From Xiphophorus maculatus (lineage: Eukaryota; Chordata; Actinopteri; Cyprinodontiformes; Poeciliidae), in assembly GCF_002775205.1 (NCBI RefSeq), contig NC_036456.1, forward strand, positions 13,853,463-13,917,462: a stretch of 64,000 nucleotides of DNA, read 5' to 3'. The notes below the pieces were generated by a model. It was not told the DNA's origin. It worked only from the letters and a program-made list of their open reading frames with translations, and searched no databases. This document shows positions 48,710-60,792 of this stretch, piece after piece (within the stretch, counting starts at the first letter, position 1; each line of letters starts with the position of its first letter). The position numbers and the translations under genes were made by a program.

Positions 48710-50430
48710 CCTGAGGTGGGCCGTGGACAAAAGATGTTTCCACAGCTTGACAGGTGAGCCTTTGCAAGGAAGAGAATAAATATTCACATGACAAGGTGTA
48801 GCACGCTGACTCCTGCCAAAGAAGGATGGATGATGAAATTAAAACAAAATTTCATCATCCATGAAACAGCCATAAGGCTGTGAACACATATGCAACCACT
48901 TTATTCAAGTTTTACTTTTAAAAAGTTGTTTTTAAGTCTAGTTGTATATGTCACACAGAAGATTAAAACAATTGTTTAAATAGAATATATATATATTCCC
49001 CCAAAATTATCTTAAATTCTATATCTTACCAAACTGACTGTGACTTGTCATGGTACAGGGTCACTTTTTAAACTCTCACAAAACCCTTAAAACTTGTTAT
49101 GTATGAGAGACACAGGCCAATGAAATATTTCACATTTCAAACTAGGATATGCAATACACTATAATTTTAGTGTTATTAATTTATTAACTTTTCTAGTGAG
49201 CAGATCTCAACTTTTGTGCCGTATGACTCTTCCTAATGTGCTCTCAAGTGTGCTACAAGACTTTCAGAACTGAAAATAAAATCTCTTCTGCAAACAATAA
49301 ACAATTATCCCATTATGGTGACAGCAGACATTTGCACTTAAGACCAAATAAACAAAGCTCTAGGGGTCTAATTGGGAATTATTCCAAATCCCATATCCTA
49401 TTAGTTTAGGGACAAGAAAGCACTGGGAAAATTACTTTGTTACTGTAATTATAGCGTGACTGAAAAGAATGCATAAAATGGGTTTTAAAGTGCATATTTC
49501 TCATTCTGAAGCCGTGGGTGAAAGTCCTTTCTCACATATTATACCTACATTAACTTCCTCATTGATGCAAACTCCAGCTGAGTTTGCATGAGGAAAGGTG
49601 TATTTAGTAACCCGAAGCTATAAATCCTTGACAGAGGGTTGTGCTCCTCTGCCACTGAGTTATGCATTGTTAAGCTGCAAAGCTCCCCTTGTAAGTGTAT
49701 CATTGAGAGAAGAAGCTTCGCTGAAAGAAAACAGAGAGCGTATCCAGAGTAAACTCAGAACAAGGACCTTTCTGCGTTCAGCCCTAACCAGTTTAGACAG
49801 AGAAGGTTGCATTCACCGGCATCCATCCACAGCCTTTCAAGGCCCTAATCTTTCCCCAACGCCCTCCAAGGTGAACTCATTAGGGCATAAAACATTTAAA
49901 AGCATATATAAGCATTTCCACAGCTAACCCCTATGTAAAAGTGAGCCTGCATTTCCTAATACTGTACATGCACCCTGTTGATGCAGATGTAATATGCATG
50001 ATTTAAAACAGACATGGGTGCACACTCAACCCACCTACCCACCCACGCCCACACACACACCCAAACACAAGCAAACTTGACTGTCTTTAGCCCACCATTG
50101 TTCACGGCCACTGAGGCATCGCTGGGCTAAGTGAGGGGCCCTGATGGATACCTACCAGATTCAGACCACCAATAAAGGTGTGACAGGAGGAGAGTCAGAG
50201 TAAATGAAGATATTTCAATAGGGGAGCTGAAGATGGGAGATAGCGGTCTACAAACTCTGAGAGAAAGGAAGCGAATTGGAAGAAATGTGTTGTACTCTGT
50301 TGGGGTGCACAGGTGTGTGTGTGCAACCAAACATCCAACTATTTTGATTATCTGTACTTAAGCACATCCTCATGTTATTAATTGTTTGTTTTTATAAGTG
50401 TGATGGATTGTTCCCATTGTAATGTCTATT
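48710..50430. other. Intergenic, no gene recognised
   Basis: AT-rich; contains a perfect 15-bp-arm inverted repeat at 48826-48862. A mid-GC stretch at 49590-49930 is open for 109 codons on the plus strand, without recognisable domains. Confidence 0.4.
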
Positions 50431-50438
50431 CAACAATT

Positions 50439-50482
50439 AGAAATTAGAAACAGGAATTTAACAATTCCTGTTTCTAATTTCT
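50439..50482. repeat. Perfect inverted repeat, 20-bp arms, 4-bp loop
   Basis: Arms 50439-50458 and 50463-50482 (agaaattagaaacaggaatt and its exact inverse) with loop taac. Confidence 0.95.
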
Positions 50483-50539
50483 CTGCTTTTGTCTTCAAAA
50501 TTGCTCCCCTTTAGAAGCATGATTAAACTGAACTTTTTG

Positions 50540-51285
50540 TTTTTAATTTTAATTTTTTTTTTTGGCTCAAGAGCTTTGATTGCTTTATGACATGCCAGAA
50601 ATTGACACTTCTTTGCCAATTTATGACATAGCAGTGCCGCCTTTTTCCTGCAATTACAGCTGCAAGTCTTTTTAACTCTTTTACATCTAGAGGTTGACTA
50701 TTTTATTTTTATTTTTTATTCTTCTTTCGAAATGTTTTCTTCCAGGATTGTAGCTCCACCTATCTTCACATGAACTTTAAAATGCCTCCTTGTCCCTACT
50801 TTAAAAAAATTCCCACAGCATCATACTGCTACAACCATGTTTTATTAGATGGAATAGTGTGCTCAGAGCAAGGTGCATTGTTAATTTTTTTTTTTTTTCA
50901 AAACCGCAGTTTGCATGTGTCACTCACGTGAACTAAAGGCTCACTTCATTCTCATAATCTCACCATTCTCACCTATTTCCATAAACAATGTTTGCTTAAT
51001 CCTCTAAATGGCTTTTGGTTGTTTCCATCAAGGCCAAATTTACAAAGTGCACAACTAAAGAGAAGACCTAAGCTGTGTATCTCTAGTTTAGGTTGACAGC
51101 CATGTCTTGGTGGATGTATAGTTCCACTCTCTTTCCATTGAACAGTACTCTGTGAGATGTTGAACATTTGGGTTATCCTTTAATAGCCTAACTCTGCTTT
51201 AAACTTCTCCAGAGCTTCACCCCTGACCGGTCTGCTGCATTCCTTGATCTTCATGATGCTGTTTGTTCACCAATATTATTTCTTA
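50540..51285 (-). pseudogene. Tc1-like element copy, antisense, decayed
   Basis: Read on the plus strand it follows the antisense of a common fish Tc1-like family. It passes through 'caattacagctgcaagtc', 'cttccaggattg', 'cccacagcatcatactgct', 'ggttgacagccatgtcttgg' and 'ctctgtgagatgttgaa' to 'cttcatgatgctgtttgttca'. Large parts are missing and stops abound on the transposase (minus) strand. Confidence 0.7.
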
Positions 51286-51289
51286 TTAA

Positions 51290-53370
51290 CTGGAATCAGA
51301 GAAATATAAACGCAAGTCAACCGATAAGAATAAAGCCGTAATATTCTGAATACCTAACTCTTTGATTAGGATTTTGACCTCAAAGTCATTAGATAAATAT
51401 TTATTAGGAGCAGCACTGAAGGAACAAACTGCCAGTATTTCACACCATCATCCTCAGTCCATTTGTTTTATCAATAAATATTATGATCTTTTTTTTAAAT
51501 TTGAAATCGTTTCTTGTAAATGTATTCAATATACCTTGCTAGTCTTTTTCAGTTAAAATAATGGGTAAAATAATATTAAAAAAGCTCTGGATTTACAAAA
51601 ACATACTTACAATGTACTTTACTTCCTTTTGCTCAAATATTTTTATTCAGAAGAAATCCTGCATATATAAGTGAACAATTTTTTATTTATTTTTTTGCAC
51701 CTTGAAGCATGCTTTTGGTCTTATCTCTGGAGAAAAATGTGTCACAGTGTCTCTGCAAGGATGCAATGGCATAACTTTGTAATTTATGCCCCAGGCAATA
51801 TAAACAGAGATATATAAAGTCCAAAAACACCAGTCAACATCCCCTGGCACAAACTAATAAAAAAAAGCATGGGGAACAGTCTTAAAAAGCGTCTCCAAAG
51901 CAAAGTTTTCTTTACTGAATTCCTTTGAGGCAACTCATGTCACCCGGTGCATAAATCTTAACACAACAAAGTGTCGTTGATGTAAAGAGCTAAATAGAAA
52001 ATCTTGCATTGGTGTAAGAAGAAAATTACCATTTTCAAACGTTCCAAACAGTTTAAACAGCCCGGGCCATCTTTGGTGGCCGCAAGGTTGTTGGCTGTGA
52101 AGTGGAGGCTACTGTGTGGCACTTAAACAACAAGGGTGTGAAGTGACAGATGAGAGAGCAAACACATAAAAGGTTGAGACCCTTTGCATACTGAGAGAGG
52201 GGAATTTGTGGTAACCTGAGAGCTGCAGTTTGTCTAACAAAGGTGCTGTCTTAAAAAGCTTAGAATCCACACAGGCCACTGTCAAATTCAGATTGCTTTA
52301 TTGAGTAAAAATGAAACAATTTATTCCTTGTAAGATAAAAAAAAAAAAATCTCAGTTCAGATGGCAAGTTGCAATTTTAGGTTGATTTCTCTTTCTTTCT
52401 GCCTCACCCTCTTGCCTCTTCATTCTCCTTCCTCCATCCTACTGTCAGAGGGACACATAATCAGGTTTTGTGAGATTTGTTTCTAGATTAGCAGCCACCT
52501 TCCCTTCAGATAAGAAGCTGCTGTGATGAAGCCTGTCCTGGGAGGCACAGGGCTGTGATGAAACACCGCATCTGACATGAACAGATCTGTTAAGAGCACA
52601 ATTAAGACACTGTCTAGCCATATCTGCCCTAACTTATCGCTTCTCATCTTTCCACTCTTGTTTTGAGATGAGGCTGAAAAATTCTGACTAAAACTAGATA
52701 ATCTGTCAAAAACTGAAACCGGACTCAAGGTTTTTCCAACAAGTTTGCCAATTCAAACGCATCCATTCGTACGACCAATACGGGTATCTGGAGTTGTAGG
52801 GAGGGGCAACGGTGCTTCTGTATGTATCCCGACAGATGACAGCCTCTGTCAGAAAACAGTTCTGTGTAGGAAGATAAATCTCTCTTAAAATAATTTCTGA
52901 GTGTTTATAAATCATCAATATAGACACTGACAAAACAATCTGATGTGTACAGGAAGCCATGACAGATGAAGTAGAGTCCATGCAGAGTAATATCCATCTA
53001 ACATGTAAGGGACATCTACAGTACCAAATTCCCATTTAAAAATTTGCATATAATACTTTATTTTGATTATAACAACATCGTCAAAAAAGCCTGTCCAATA
53101 ATCATTGTTCAGTGTCTCAGAATAGACCAGTGAATCTTCCCAGAATGCTACCTGAGACTTCCCATCATTTAGAAAAGGTGTAAGCAGTTAATACACTGTA
53201 TTTGCAAATCAAAGTCGTTGGTCACATTTCTTAGCTTTTTAAATGTTTCTCTAAATTAAAAACAAATAATATTACTGACTGTTATTGAAGTCTCTGGATA
53301 AGAATGTGGATTTATGGCACTATTCTTTTCTCAGTTTTGTAGTTTTCAAGCATCACTGCCACTGAAGAAG
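51290..53370. other. Intergenic, no gene recognised
   Basis: A 109-codon minus-strand open frame at 52706-53035 and a neighbour at 52483-52728 lack recognisable domains. I could not link them by splicing. Otherwise AT-rich. Confidence 0.35.
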
Positions 53371-53374
53371 ATAC

Positions 53375-53800
53375 TCAAGTCTGTTTTTTAACATCATCAC
53401 CACACGTGTAGCTTGCCTTAATGACAAGAAATAACTCAAGATGACAATGTCGGTGTTCCCAGTGTGTTTTTTGATAATCCAGCTCTGTGAATGGAGTTTT
53501 TGTCTCTGTAGTCCTTGTTGTTGAGGGCAAAGGACAGGGAGACCTTTTGAACTTTATTGGTGGTTTTGGTTTTCTTAATGATGTGCACGGTATGTTTAAA
53601 TTGTTCTCCAGGGCATCAGGCAACCTGCATTTCTAGATGAATGGGTCTTGGTAGTCTTTTTGAGGTGTAAGTCTCCCATGACCATGATGGATCTTTTAGG
53701 TGCGAGTTCCCATTTGGTGAAATTGTCCCCCTGGTGGCTATGGGTGGTATAGGTGGATCTTTTGTTTTCAGAGATATTTGCAGGATTGTTTTTAATGTGG
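53375..53800 (-). pseudogene. Broken retroelement-like coding remnant, uncertain
   Basis: Minus-strand pieces read 'NFTKWELAPKRSIMVMGD' and, in another frame, 'NKVQKVSLSFALNNKDYRDK'. These resemble the GDS block and the following strand of SGNH-hydrolase-like domains found in some fish retroelements. Frames shift between them and there are stops. The assignment is weak. Confidence 0.3.
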
Positions 53801-54049
53801 TTTTCCTGAAGGACCAGGAGATTGTTTGGGGGGTTTTATTAGACTAAGTGTTTGGCAGGGATTGAGTTTTGGTTTCAAAGTTGTGCAATATAGAGTGTGC
53901 AAGTGAGACTGTGAGTCACCTTGTTTTTCCTTCCCAGCTTCTGGTGGAATATTTTTGTGTGCAAATGGAATAGAATAGACCATAAAACAGACATCGGTAT
54001 CAAACCAAGATAACCTGACTAAATTCAAAGTGCAGTTCTTAAAGGGTAG

Positions 54050-54600
54050 TTTAAGGTATTAAGGGGAAGAATCAACCCAAATGTGAAAAAATAATTGCCC
54101 CTACAATCTTTCTGCCTACTTTGGTGTATACCACTGCCATTGACTGTTTGCAATAACTTCCAAGTATTCTTTTATATTATATTGATGTTTTGTTCTTATT
54201 AGCAGATATTTTTCAATGCAGCCCTAGAACATCATACCTCCACCTCCATGTTTGACTGTCAGTGTCAAATACTGTGATAGTGCTATACCAAAGACCTTCA
54301 CTGAATATTTTCCCAAAATGTTGAGTAACTTTTGTTGTTGTTTTGTTTTACTCCAAATGTTTGATAGATCCATATGTTAATTTGGTCAGCAGTGGTCCTG
54401 GCACTCTCCCATGGAGGTCCAGTCTCTTTCTTGTTGTTGAACCATGATCACTGACTTTAACTGAAGCAAGTCAGAACTGCATGTTTGGTGGGTTTTTTCT
54501 GATATTTTATGACCTCCTGGATGATTCTTTGATGCACTCTTTGTGTAGTTTTGGTAGGCTTTCTACTCTGTGAAATGCCATTTATTCCTATTTATTTACT
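54050..54600 (-). pseudogene. Tc1-like relic, antisense (second antisense family)
   Basis: 'tggtcctggcactctcccatgga', 'cagtctctttcttgttgttgaaccatgatcactgactttaactga' and 'gacctcctggatgattctttgatg' follow the antisense of a Tc1-like element common in fish. Partial and degenerate. Confidence 0.5.
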
Positions 54601-54649
54601 AGGGTCATTTTTTTTTTGAAGAACAGTCTTTTCAAATAAAAACTTTTAC

Positions 54650-57150
54650 ATCTTGAAGAGATTTAAACTAACCAGACAAAGACACAGTATTTACTGGATC
54701 TCTTCTTTTCAGTGACTCAATTTTACTCAGGCTATAGCCGCTAGAATGTTCTATATTAAATAAAGCCAGGTGGAATCAGCTTATAGAGTCTGGATAAACT
54801 TGCCAGCCACAAATCTAAACATCAAATTCCTCTTCACAGCAGATGAAATGATAAAAAGAGCATGTGCGTCCAAAGAGCATCTGCATCACTGGGATTTATT
54901 TGTGTTTATAGGGCTGTGCACTCTGGGTGATAGATGAATTTTAGATTATCTTCCTGTTCTTACAGCTTCAGTGAGGCTGCACCAGCCCCTATCCATTAGG
55001 GCGAAGGAGAACATCTTCCTGAAAAAAGCAGACTTGCTCTCAAAAAACAAGATCTATATAAATCAACATCTGATAATTTGTTTACTTTTTTGTCCTTTTA
55101 ACAGTAAATGCCAGGGAGTTTTTCTTAATATGTAATATGTTTGTGCACACATTGCTGTGTATGTAGCAAAGGATCTATTTGTCTGATAAGAGCCATCAGT
55201 CATAAGAGAATAACGGTAAAGGTTAATGTGTCAAGAAGAGTTGAAGAATGTATGGCTATTTTCTCATGAGCTTGGGCTTCAGAACCAGACAGTGGTTCTT
55301 ATCAGACACACCAACAAGCCCAACGGAGCAGCAACTACTTACAAGAAATAAAATTTCCCCCTTGCATCTTTTGGAGCAGATCTTTCCTCAGAGATGCCCC
55401 TCAGGGAATCATTATCTCTGCGTAACACCACAAAGAAACTCTGTACTTCCTTTAACGTCTTCTTTAATTCACATCCATTATTCACAAGGAATATGAAGTC
55501 AAAACTACAGGGAGGCCAAGAGAAGCCTTTATGTCTCATTCAAGATGATTAAGAGACAGCTTCAGATAGCATCGTTATAACATTTTATCTACCATTCTTG
55601 TGTCTGATTGCACTAAAGGCTCAGACTGGCTGACTAAATAAGTGGAGCATTTCAAATAAAATTACTGATGGGTATCAGAACTGCTTGGAAAAACCCACAA
55701 AGCTACTGAAAAAGATGTCAGAGATTTATATCCACTCATCATGTTTGAACTATAATTTCTTTTTAAGCTGGAATGAATATATATAAACATACAAATTCAA
55801 TGCCTTTCTTGAACAAGAAGTGGGCACACAAGTTTAAATTCTCTGTGAATTGTCTTTGATTCAAGCAGGATTAAGATATAGACACAGATCCACAGTAAAC
55901 ATTGGATAAATGGTACTTGGTAAGAAACATAGAAACCACATAGTTTTGCAACATTCTTTCTATCAGAAATTATGGAGTTTATTTAAACTGACTGGTTTGC
56001 AGGCTCATGCCATGGTTTGAAAACCAGTTTTAATTTTTAGGTTTCGAATTCAACCATCCAGCTGTGGATTCGGTACTCTCAGTAGTTTCCAGTTTATAAC
56101 AGAGTTTAACTTTGGTTGTTTCTGGACTGTTACTGAACATTCAGAGGTAACAGTTTTGGTCAGATGGCACGAATGGATGTTCTAACACGACAATAAAACT
56201 TGTTTTAGAATAGATGAAGCAAGCAAACATAAAAGCCTCTGATGAGGCCTTAACCTCAATATTGTTGAAATGGCTCAGATCAAAAAACAACCCATTTAAT
56301 TAAATCCCTTAAATAAAATACCTATTCTGCAAAGAGGAGTGGTCAAATATCCAGACAGAATTATGGCAAAATTGTTCTAATGATTATAAAACAGCGTGGT
56401 GTGGATGTGCATATTGGTAAAGGGCAGGGAACTCATCTATAATAAAAAGTTGTGTGGTCTTATATAATTTGGCCTGTATAATTCTGACCATGTGTGGATA
56501 ATAGAAAATTGATAATAAATTAAAAGTTGCACACCATTTTTTTAAGTCCTACAAATGATTCCTTTGATAGTTCTCTCACCACCTAAAAATATCTGTTTAT
56601 GTACATCTAAAAAAAAAGCCCAAGTTAAAATTACAGCAAATTGAAAGACTGCAAACGTTTACAGAAATTGTTCTGGCAGTTTTTCTTTTAGTTTTCCTTA
56701 GTGACAACTGTACTAAGGAAAACTAAAGCCAGTCCTGCGTGTGTAATTGGATCTGGATCCTGCTCTGAATGCAGAGAAGTGGAAGAAAAGTGACAAGGTG
56801 TGATTAGGTATCCCCTGAATCGCACTGACTGTTTGTTGGCAGATGGCTCTTTTGTCAAACTAATTTGTTCAACAGAATAACCAGGTCGATAATTACATGC
56901 TGCTTTTGAGGCTGTTGGAGCTATTGTTGTGTTAAAAATCCTAATAGTGAAAACTAAGGAAACAGAATGAATGTAACCTCAGGCAACATGTTTTTCCCCC
57001 GCCCCTTTCATTTATTTTACACTTGGTTTGTAACACACTGGCATATAGAATGTAGCCATCATAAGCAAAACTCCAATGCAAATCAATCTTTTTCCAGCTT
57101 AGGACATTTTTGAATATTTAAAAAAAAACTTACATCTTTTCATGGCAGGT
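54650..57150. other. Intergenic upstream of dmrta1
   Basis: No coding sequence recognised. A perfect 16-bp-arm inverted repeat lies at 56687-56727. Upstream regulatory DNA of dmrta1 would be expected here, but no specific site is supportable. Confidence 0.4.
56687..56727. repeat. Perfect inverted repeat, 16-bp arms, 9-bp loop
   Basis: Arms 56687-56702 and 56712-56727 (tttagttttccttagt and exact inverse) with loop gacaactgt. Confidence 0.95.
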
Positions 57151-57405
57151 CTACATGAATGGTTGAGTTGCATCAGATTAGACCCTCACTAATCACGGAT
57201 GCAAATACACATGATAGGGTATTAGGAGTCTTGAGCGGAAAGGGGTGTGACGAGGGTGTTGGGTTTCATGTCAAACCACCTGGTGAAGGGACTTTTAAGG
57301 AGCTCTGTCTCAGAGTGCCAGCGCACAATAGAATATTCAGTCCCACAGAAAGGCCTTCTAACAACTGCTCATCCGTTTTGGAGAAGTTCAAGTCTTTCAT
57401 TTTGG

Positions 57406-59235
57406 ATGGAGAGCAGGATCAGACAGCTCTCTATGGCCGGACACCCCACCGGGTCGCTTGGAGGACTCCCGATGGCCCCTTCCCTCCTGCGTCATCCACC
57501 TCTTTTTCTCCGTGCCTGCAACCCTGCGCTGGAGAGGGGCTACCCGAGGACCCCGAAGTGCGCCCGGTGTAGAAACCACGGCGTAGTCTCGGCGCTGAAG
57601 GGCCACAAGCGCTTCTGCCGCTGGAGAGACTGCGTGTGCGCAAAGTGCACCCTGATCGCGGAGCGGCAGCGGGTGATGGCGGCGCAGGTGGCACTCAGGA
57701 GGCAGCAGGCACAGGAGGAGAACGAAGCGCGGGAGATTCGACTTATGTACCCTGGCCCAGGCATCGGAGGGCAGGCGGGGATCAGTCAGGGGCCGGCGGT
57801 AGGGCGCGGAGTGCCAGCGGCGAGCAGCAACACGCCACCAGCTCCATGTTTTGACGTTTTTGGCGCTCAGAACCATAAAGAGGGTGGGTTTTACGCGGAT
57901 ATTTTGAATTATTAAGCATAACTTGAAGTAATTATTATTATTTATAACTTCGTACTACACAGATTGTATATTTTTTGGTTACTACCATAGGAATAGTTTA
58001 CCAAGCAAAGGGTAAAAGTTGCGTAAAGTATATATTATTGGATTAAGAATTTTGCGCACAAGGACAGAAGGGCACAGCGGTGCCGGTTCAAGGATGTTCG
58101 AGGCCTTACGCAAAATATTATTTGAGAGCACTATCACAATTATTATTTTGGGTGCAGAGGTGAATGAGTCAGAGAGGAACTCTAAAACTTTTATTTTTCG
58201 TTCACCGTTAAAGTAGCTATGCAATTAGTGTGCACGATATCTGCTCATGCACACTTAGATATGAGCAAGAGGAGGCATTAAATAAGAATTGAAATGTTTC
58301 TGTTATAACTTTAAAGTAAACTGGTCTTATTTAGTTTTGTATACATTTAGCGCATTTGTCAAAGTGTCCTAAATTCAAGACCCCAGTAGCAGTAGCTTAC
58401 ACTCCACTTATTAAACTCCTCTTTCCTCCTCTGTGTTTCAGATGACAAAGTGAGCAAATACAGCATTTGCAGTGGATTTCTGGGTCAGCCACTTTTTACG
58501 TCCCTGAATGCACGGGTGCCCTCTCCAAGTGACAGAAAGGATCTGTCTCCCAGCAAGGACAACAACTCTTCACTCGCCAGTGATAGTGGAAGTCCATCAC
58601 CGCCATCTGATCAGCTCTCAGATAACACTCAGAGTCCACAGAGGTCACTTTCGTCCTCTGATCCAGAGTCCGGCAGCGAGTCAGAGAAACCCAAAGACTT
58701 CCCGAATCTGGACCGTGACCCTGCTGACATCATGGCCAAGATCTTCCCCCATAAGAAGCGAGACGCCCTGGAGTCCATGGTGAGAACATGTAAAGGGGAC
58801 ATTGTGAAATCCATCGAGCTGGTCCTGAACTCTAAGGAGAAAAAAACTGACACTGGCAGTTTGTCTCCATCTTGTCTGCAGAGCTCAGTGTTCAAGCCTG
58901 CAGCCGGATTGCCGGGAGCTCTCGGTTCTTCAGGGACCAAGTCCGCCTTCTCCCCTCTCCACGTCCACCCGGCTCCCGGTGGGGACAGCCTCTATGGGCT
59001 TAGTCCTCACCTTGGTGTGAGCCCCCTGCGTCTGGCCTACTCCTCTGCCAGCGGTGGTCTGGGTGGGTTCATGTCCCCGTATGTGACATCAGGACTGATG
59101 CCACTGTTGACCCTGCGTCCACCATTGGACTCACATTCTTTCCCAGGAATGATCAGAGACTTTTCTTACATCCAGAGTAAGGATTCCCTGTGCAGTACAA
59201 CAGGTCTCTACACACGACTGAACAATGATAAATAA
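57406..59235 (+). CDS. dmrta1: Doublesex/mab-3-related transcription factor A1 (DMRTA1), two exons
   Basis: DMRTA1 is a nuclear DNA-binding protein of the DMRT family involved in gonad and neural development. Exon 1 is 57406-57883 (donor gtgggt) and exon 2 is 58442-59235 (acceptor tttcag); the junction codon is GAT, phase 1. From the chosen ATG the product is 423 residues. The DM domain starts at about residue 48 ([12 protein letters not shown]...) and carries the zinc ligands C-x2-C, H, H-x3-C, C-x-C-x2-C and the recognition helix [17 protein letters not shown]. The DMA domain spans about residues 252-289 ([20 protein letters not shown]...). The C-terminal blocks [18 protein letters not shown] and GMIRDFSY match DMRTA1 rather than DMRTA2. 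The start is uncertain: in-frame ATGs also occur at 57268 and 57433, none with a strong Kozak context. A Ser/Pro-rich region lies between the domains. The frame is intact. Confidence 0.93.
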
Positions 59236-59367
59236 TAGCCCTAAAACAATATCACACGATAGATGATTTTTGTCCAGTTTCTGTTTTCCTGGTGAACAAT
59301 GTAAGTGAAATCGTACAACTGAGTTTGCTTGCAATTGTGTAAAGTTTGTATGAAATTGTTTCATTGT

Positions 59368-59373
59368 AATAAA
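59368..59373 (+). terminator. dmrta1 polyadenylation signal
   Basis: AATAAA 133 bp after the dmrta1 stop, followed by a T-rich segment. Confidence 0.7.
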
Positions 59374-59584
59374 GGGATTTTGTTTTATATGTTTCTGAAT
59401 CTATCCATCTATCCAGATGACTAACAAAAGCTTGTATGTAAAATGTTTCTTTCTACAATGTTCACATCCTTTAAACTTTCACTGATCTTTTCACATCACA
59501 CACAGTATTACGTTATTGCTAAGCACAAGGAACATTTTATAAGTTACATTTTACATAAATAAAACCCGGAAATGTATGGCATGC

Positions 59585-60252
59585 ATTTGCATTCCGCTCC
59601 TGTATAACCAGATTTCACAGCAATTACAGCTGCAAGCATTTTGGTGGATGCTGAATTGCTTTGTCAAGTAAAAGCTTTGTCAAATTCAATGGAGACCATC
59701 TATGATCATACACAGAAAGTCTTCCCACGTATTCTCAGTTGGATAGGATGGGGTGTTCAATGGCACATAAAAATATATGAATATCTACTCTCCCACTGTA
59801 GCTCTCGCTTAATACGTAAGGTTATTTCCCCTCTGAAATAATGTTCTGTGAGATTTCAAAAGCTTAGCATATTGTTTTCTGACATAAAACTGATCTAAGC
59901 ATCTCCACAACGTCCTCCCTAATCTGTTGACTGTATTAGTTAGTCTTCATGATGCTTGTTCACTATGTTCTCTAACAAACCTCTGATCACAAAACATCTG
60001 GATTAGTAAATGGTGCTGAAATGAAATGCACAAATTTCGTAAAAACAGCCACAAAAACAGCCGTAAAAACCACACCGTAATTTGTAGAAATATAGGAAAG
60101 CAATATAGTATTGTCCTTCCACTTTACAATTATGCACGATTATGATGTATTGTCCTAATATATAAAAGTATCAATAACATACTGTCAAATTGTGAGTCCA
60201 ATGTGACAAAATGTAAAAAAGTTCAAGAGGTGAAAAAGTTTGCAAGGTAGCG
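59585..60252 (-). pseudogene. Tc1-like element copy, antisense, decayed
   Basis: Runs from 'cagcaattacagctgcaagcatttt' through 'cttcatgatgcttgttcac' and 'ctctaacaaacctctga' to 'aagttcaagaggtgaaaaagtttgcaaggtagcgt', the degenerate 3' terminus (family: gcaaggcactgt). Same family as 50540-51285. It lies between dmrta1 and the next gene. Confidence 0.7.
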
Positions 60253-60600
60253 TAAAAAGATTAAATATTCCACTACTTCCGTGAAAAAACATTTGAACCT
60301 TTTTGCCTAAATAATCTCGTTTTCTAAAAGCAATAACTTACATTTTTATTTGTGATTACTTAATAAGGGTTGAAAACAACCAGCATGCATAGTGAAACGC
60401 TCAGCTGACATTTTATAAAGGTGTTCAATGAAACGTATGTGTTAAAAAAATATATATAAAAAAAGATAAAATTCCAAATTACAATTTAAATTATTATTAC
60501 CTCCTTTGCAGTATGTTACTAGCATACGGAGTCTAACATTTTTTCAAACGTTAAATACAAACAAATGTTTCTCCAGCGTCTCCTGCGTGCGACGCTTCTA

Positions 60601-60680
60601 ACTCGTGATTGGTCCAACCCTCAGCCTCGAACCAATAGAAAGCTTGGGAAGTGTCACGTTGTGGAATGTTTCAGGAAGCT
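60601..60680 (+). promoter_or_regulatory. Proximal promoter of the PRKCSH-type gene
   Basis: Inverted CCAAT (ATTGG, 60608-60612) and CCAAT (60632-60636) flank a short GC-richer stretch. They are followed by CACGT (60655-60659), an ACGT core used by bZIP factors such as XBP1/ATF6, and GAA/TTC blocks (60664-60690) loosely like a heat-shock element. Spacing does not match a textbook ER-stress element (CCAAT-N9-CCACG). No TATA box seen. ER-stress control is therefore only a suggestion. Confidence 0.4.
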
Positions 60681-60792
60681 GGAACATGAACGGTCTAAAC
60701 ACTGGTCTTGCATCCTGAGTTTGAAATATCCTTGAGCGGGACTTTAATGAGACGTGGCTGACAGAGGGCAGTGCTCATTTTTGTCCTCTGAG

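Noticed and set aside
52706-53035. 109-codon minus-strand frame
   Set aside because: No similarity recognised and no splice-consistent neighbours; not reported as a gene.
57397-57876. 159-codon minus-strand frame opposite dmrta1 exon 1
   Set aside because: Shadow of the GC-rich DM-domain exon; no domain of its own.
60655-60659. Full ER-stress response element upstream of the PRKCSH-like gene
   Set aside because: CCAAT and CACGT are present, but the spacing and flanking bases do not match the CCAAT-N9-CCACG consensus.
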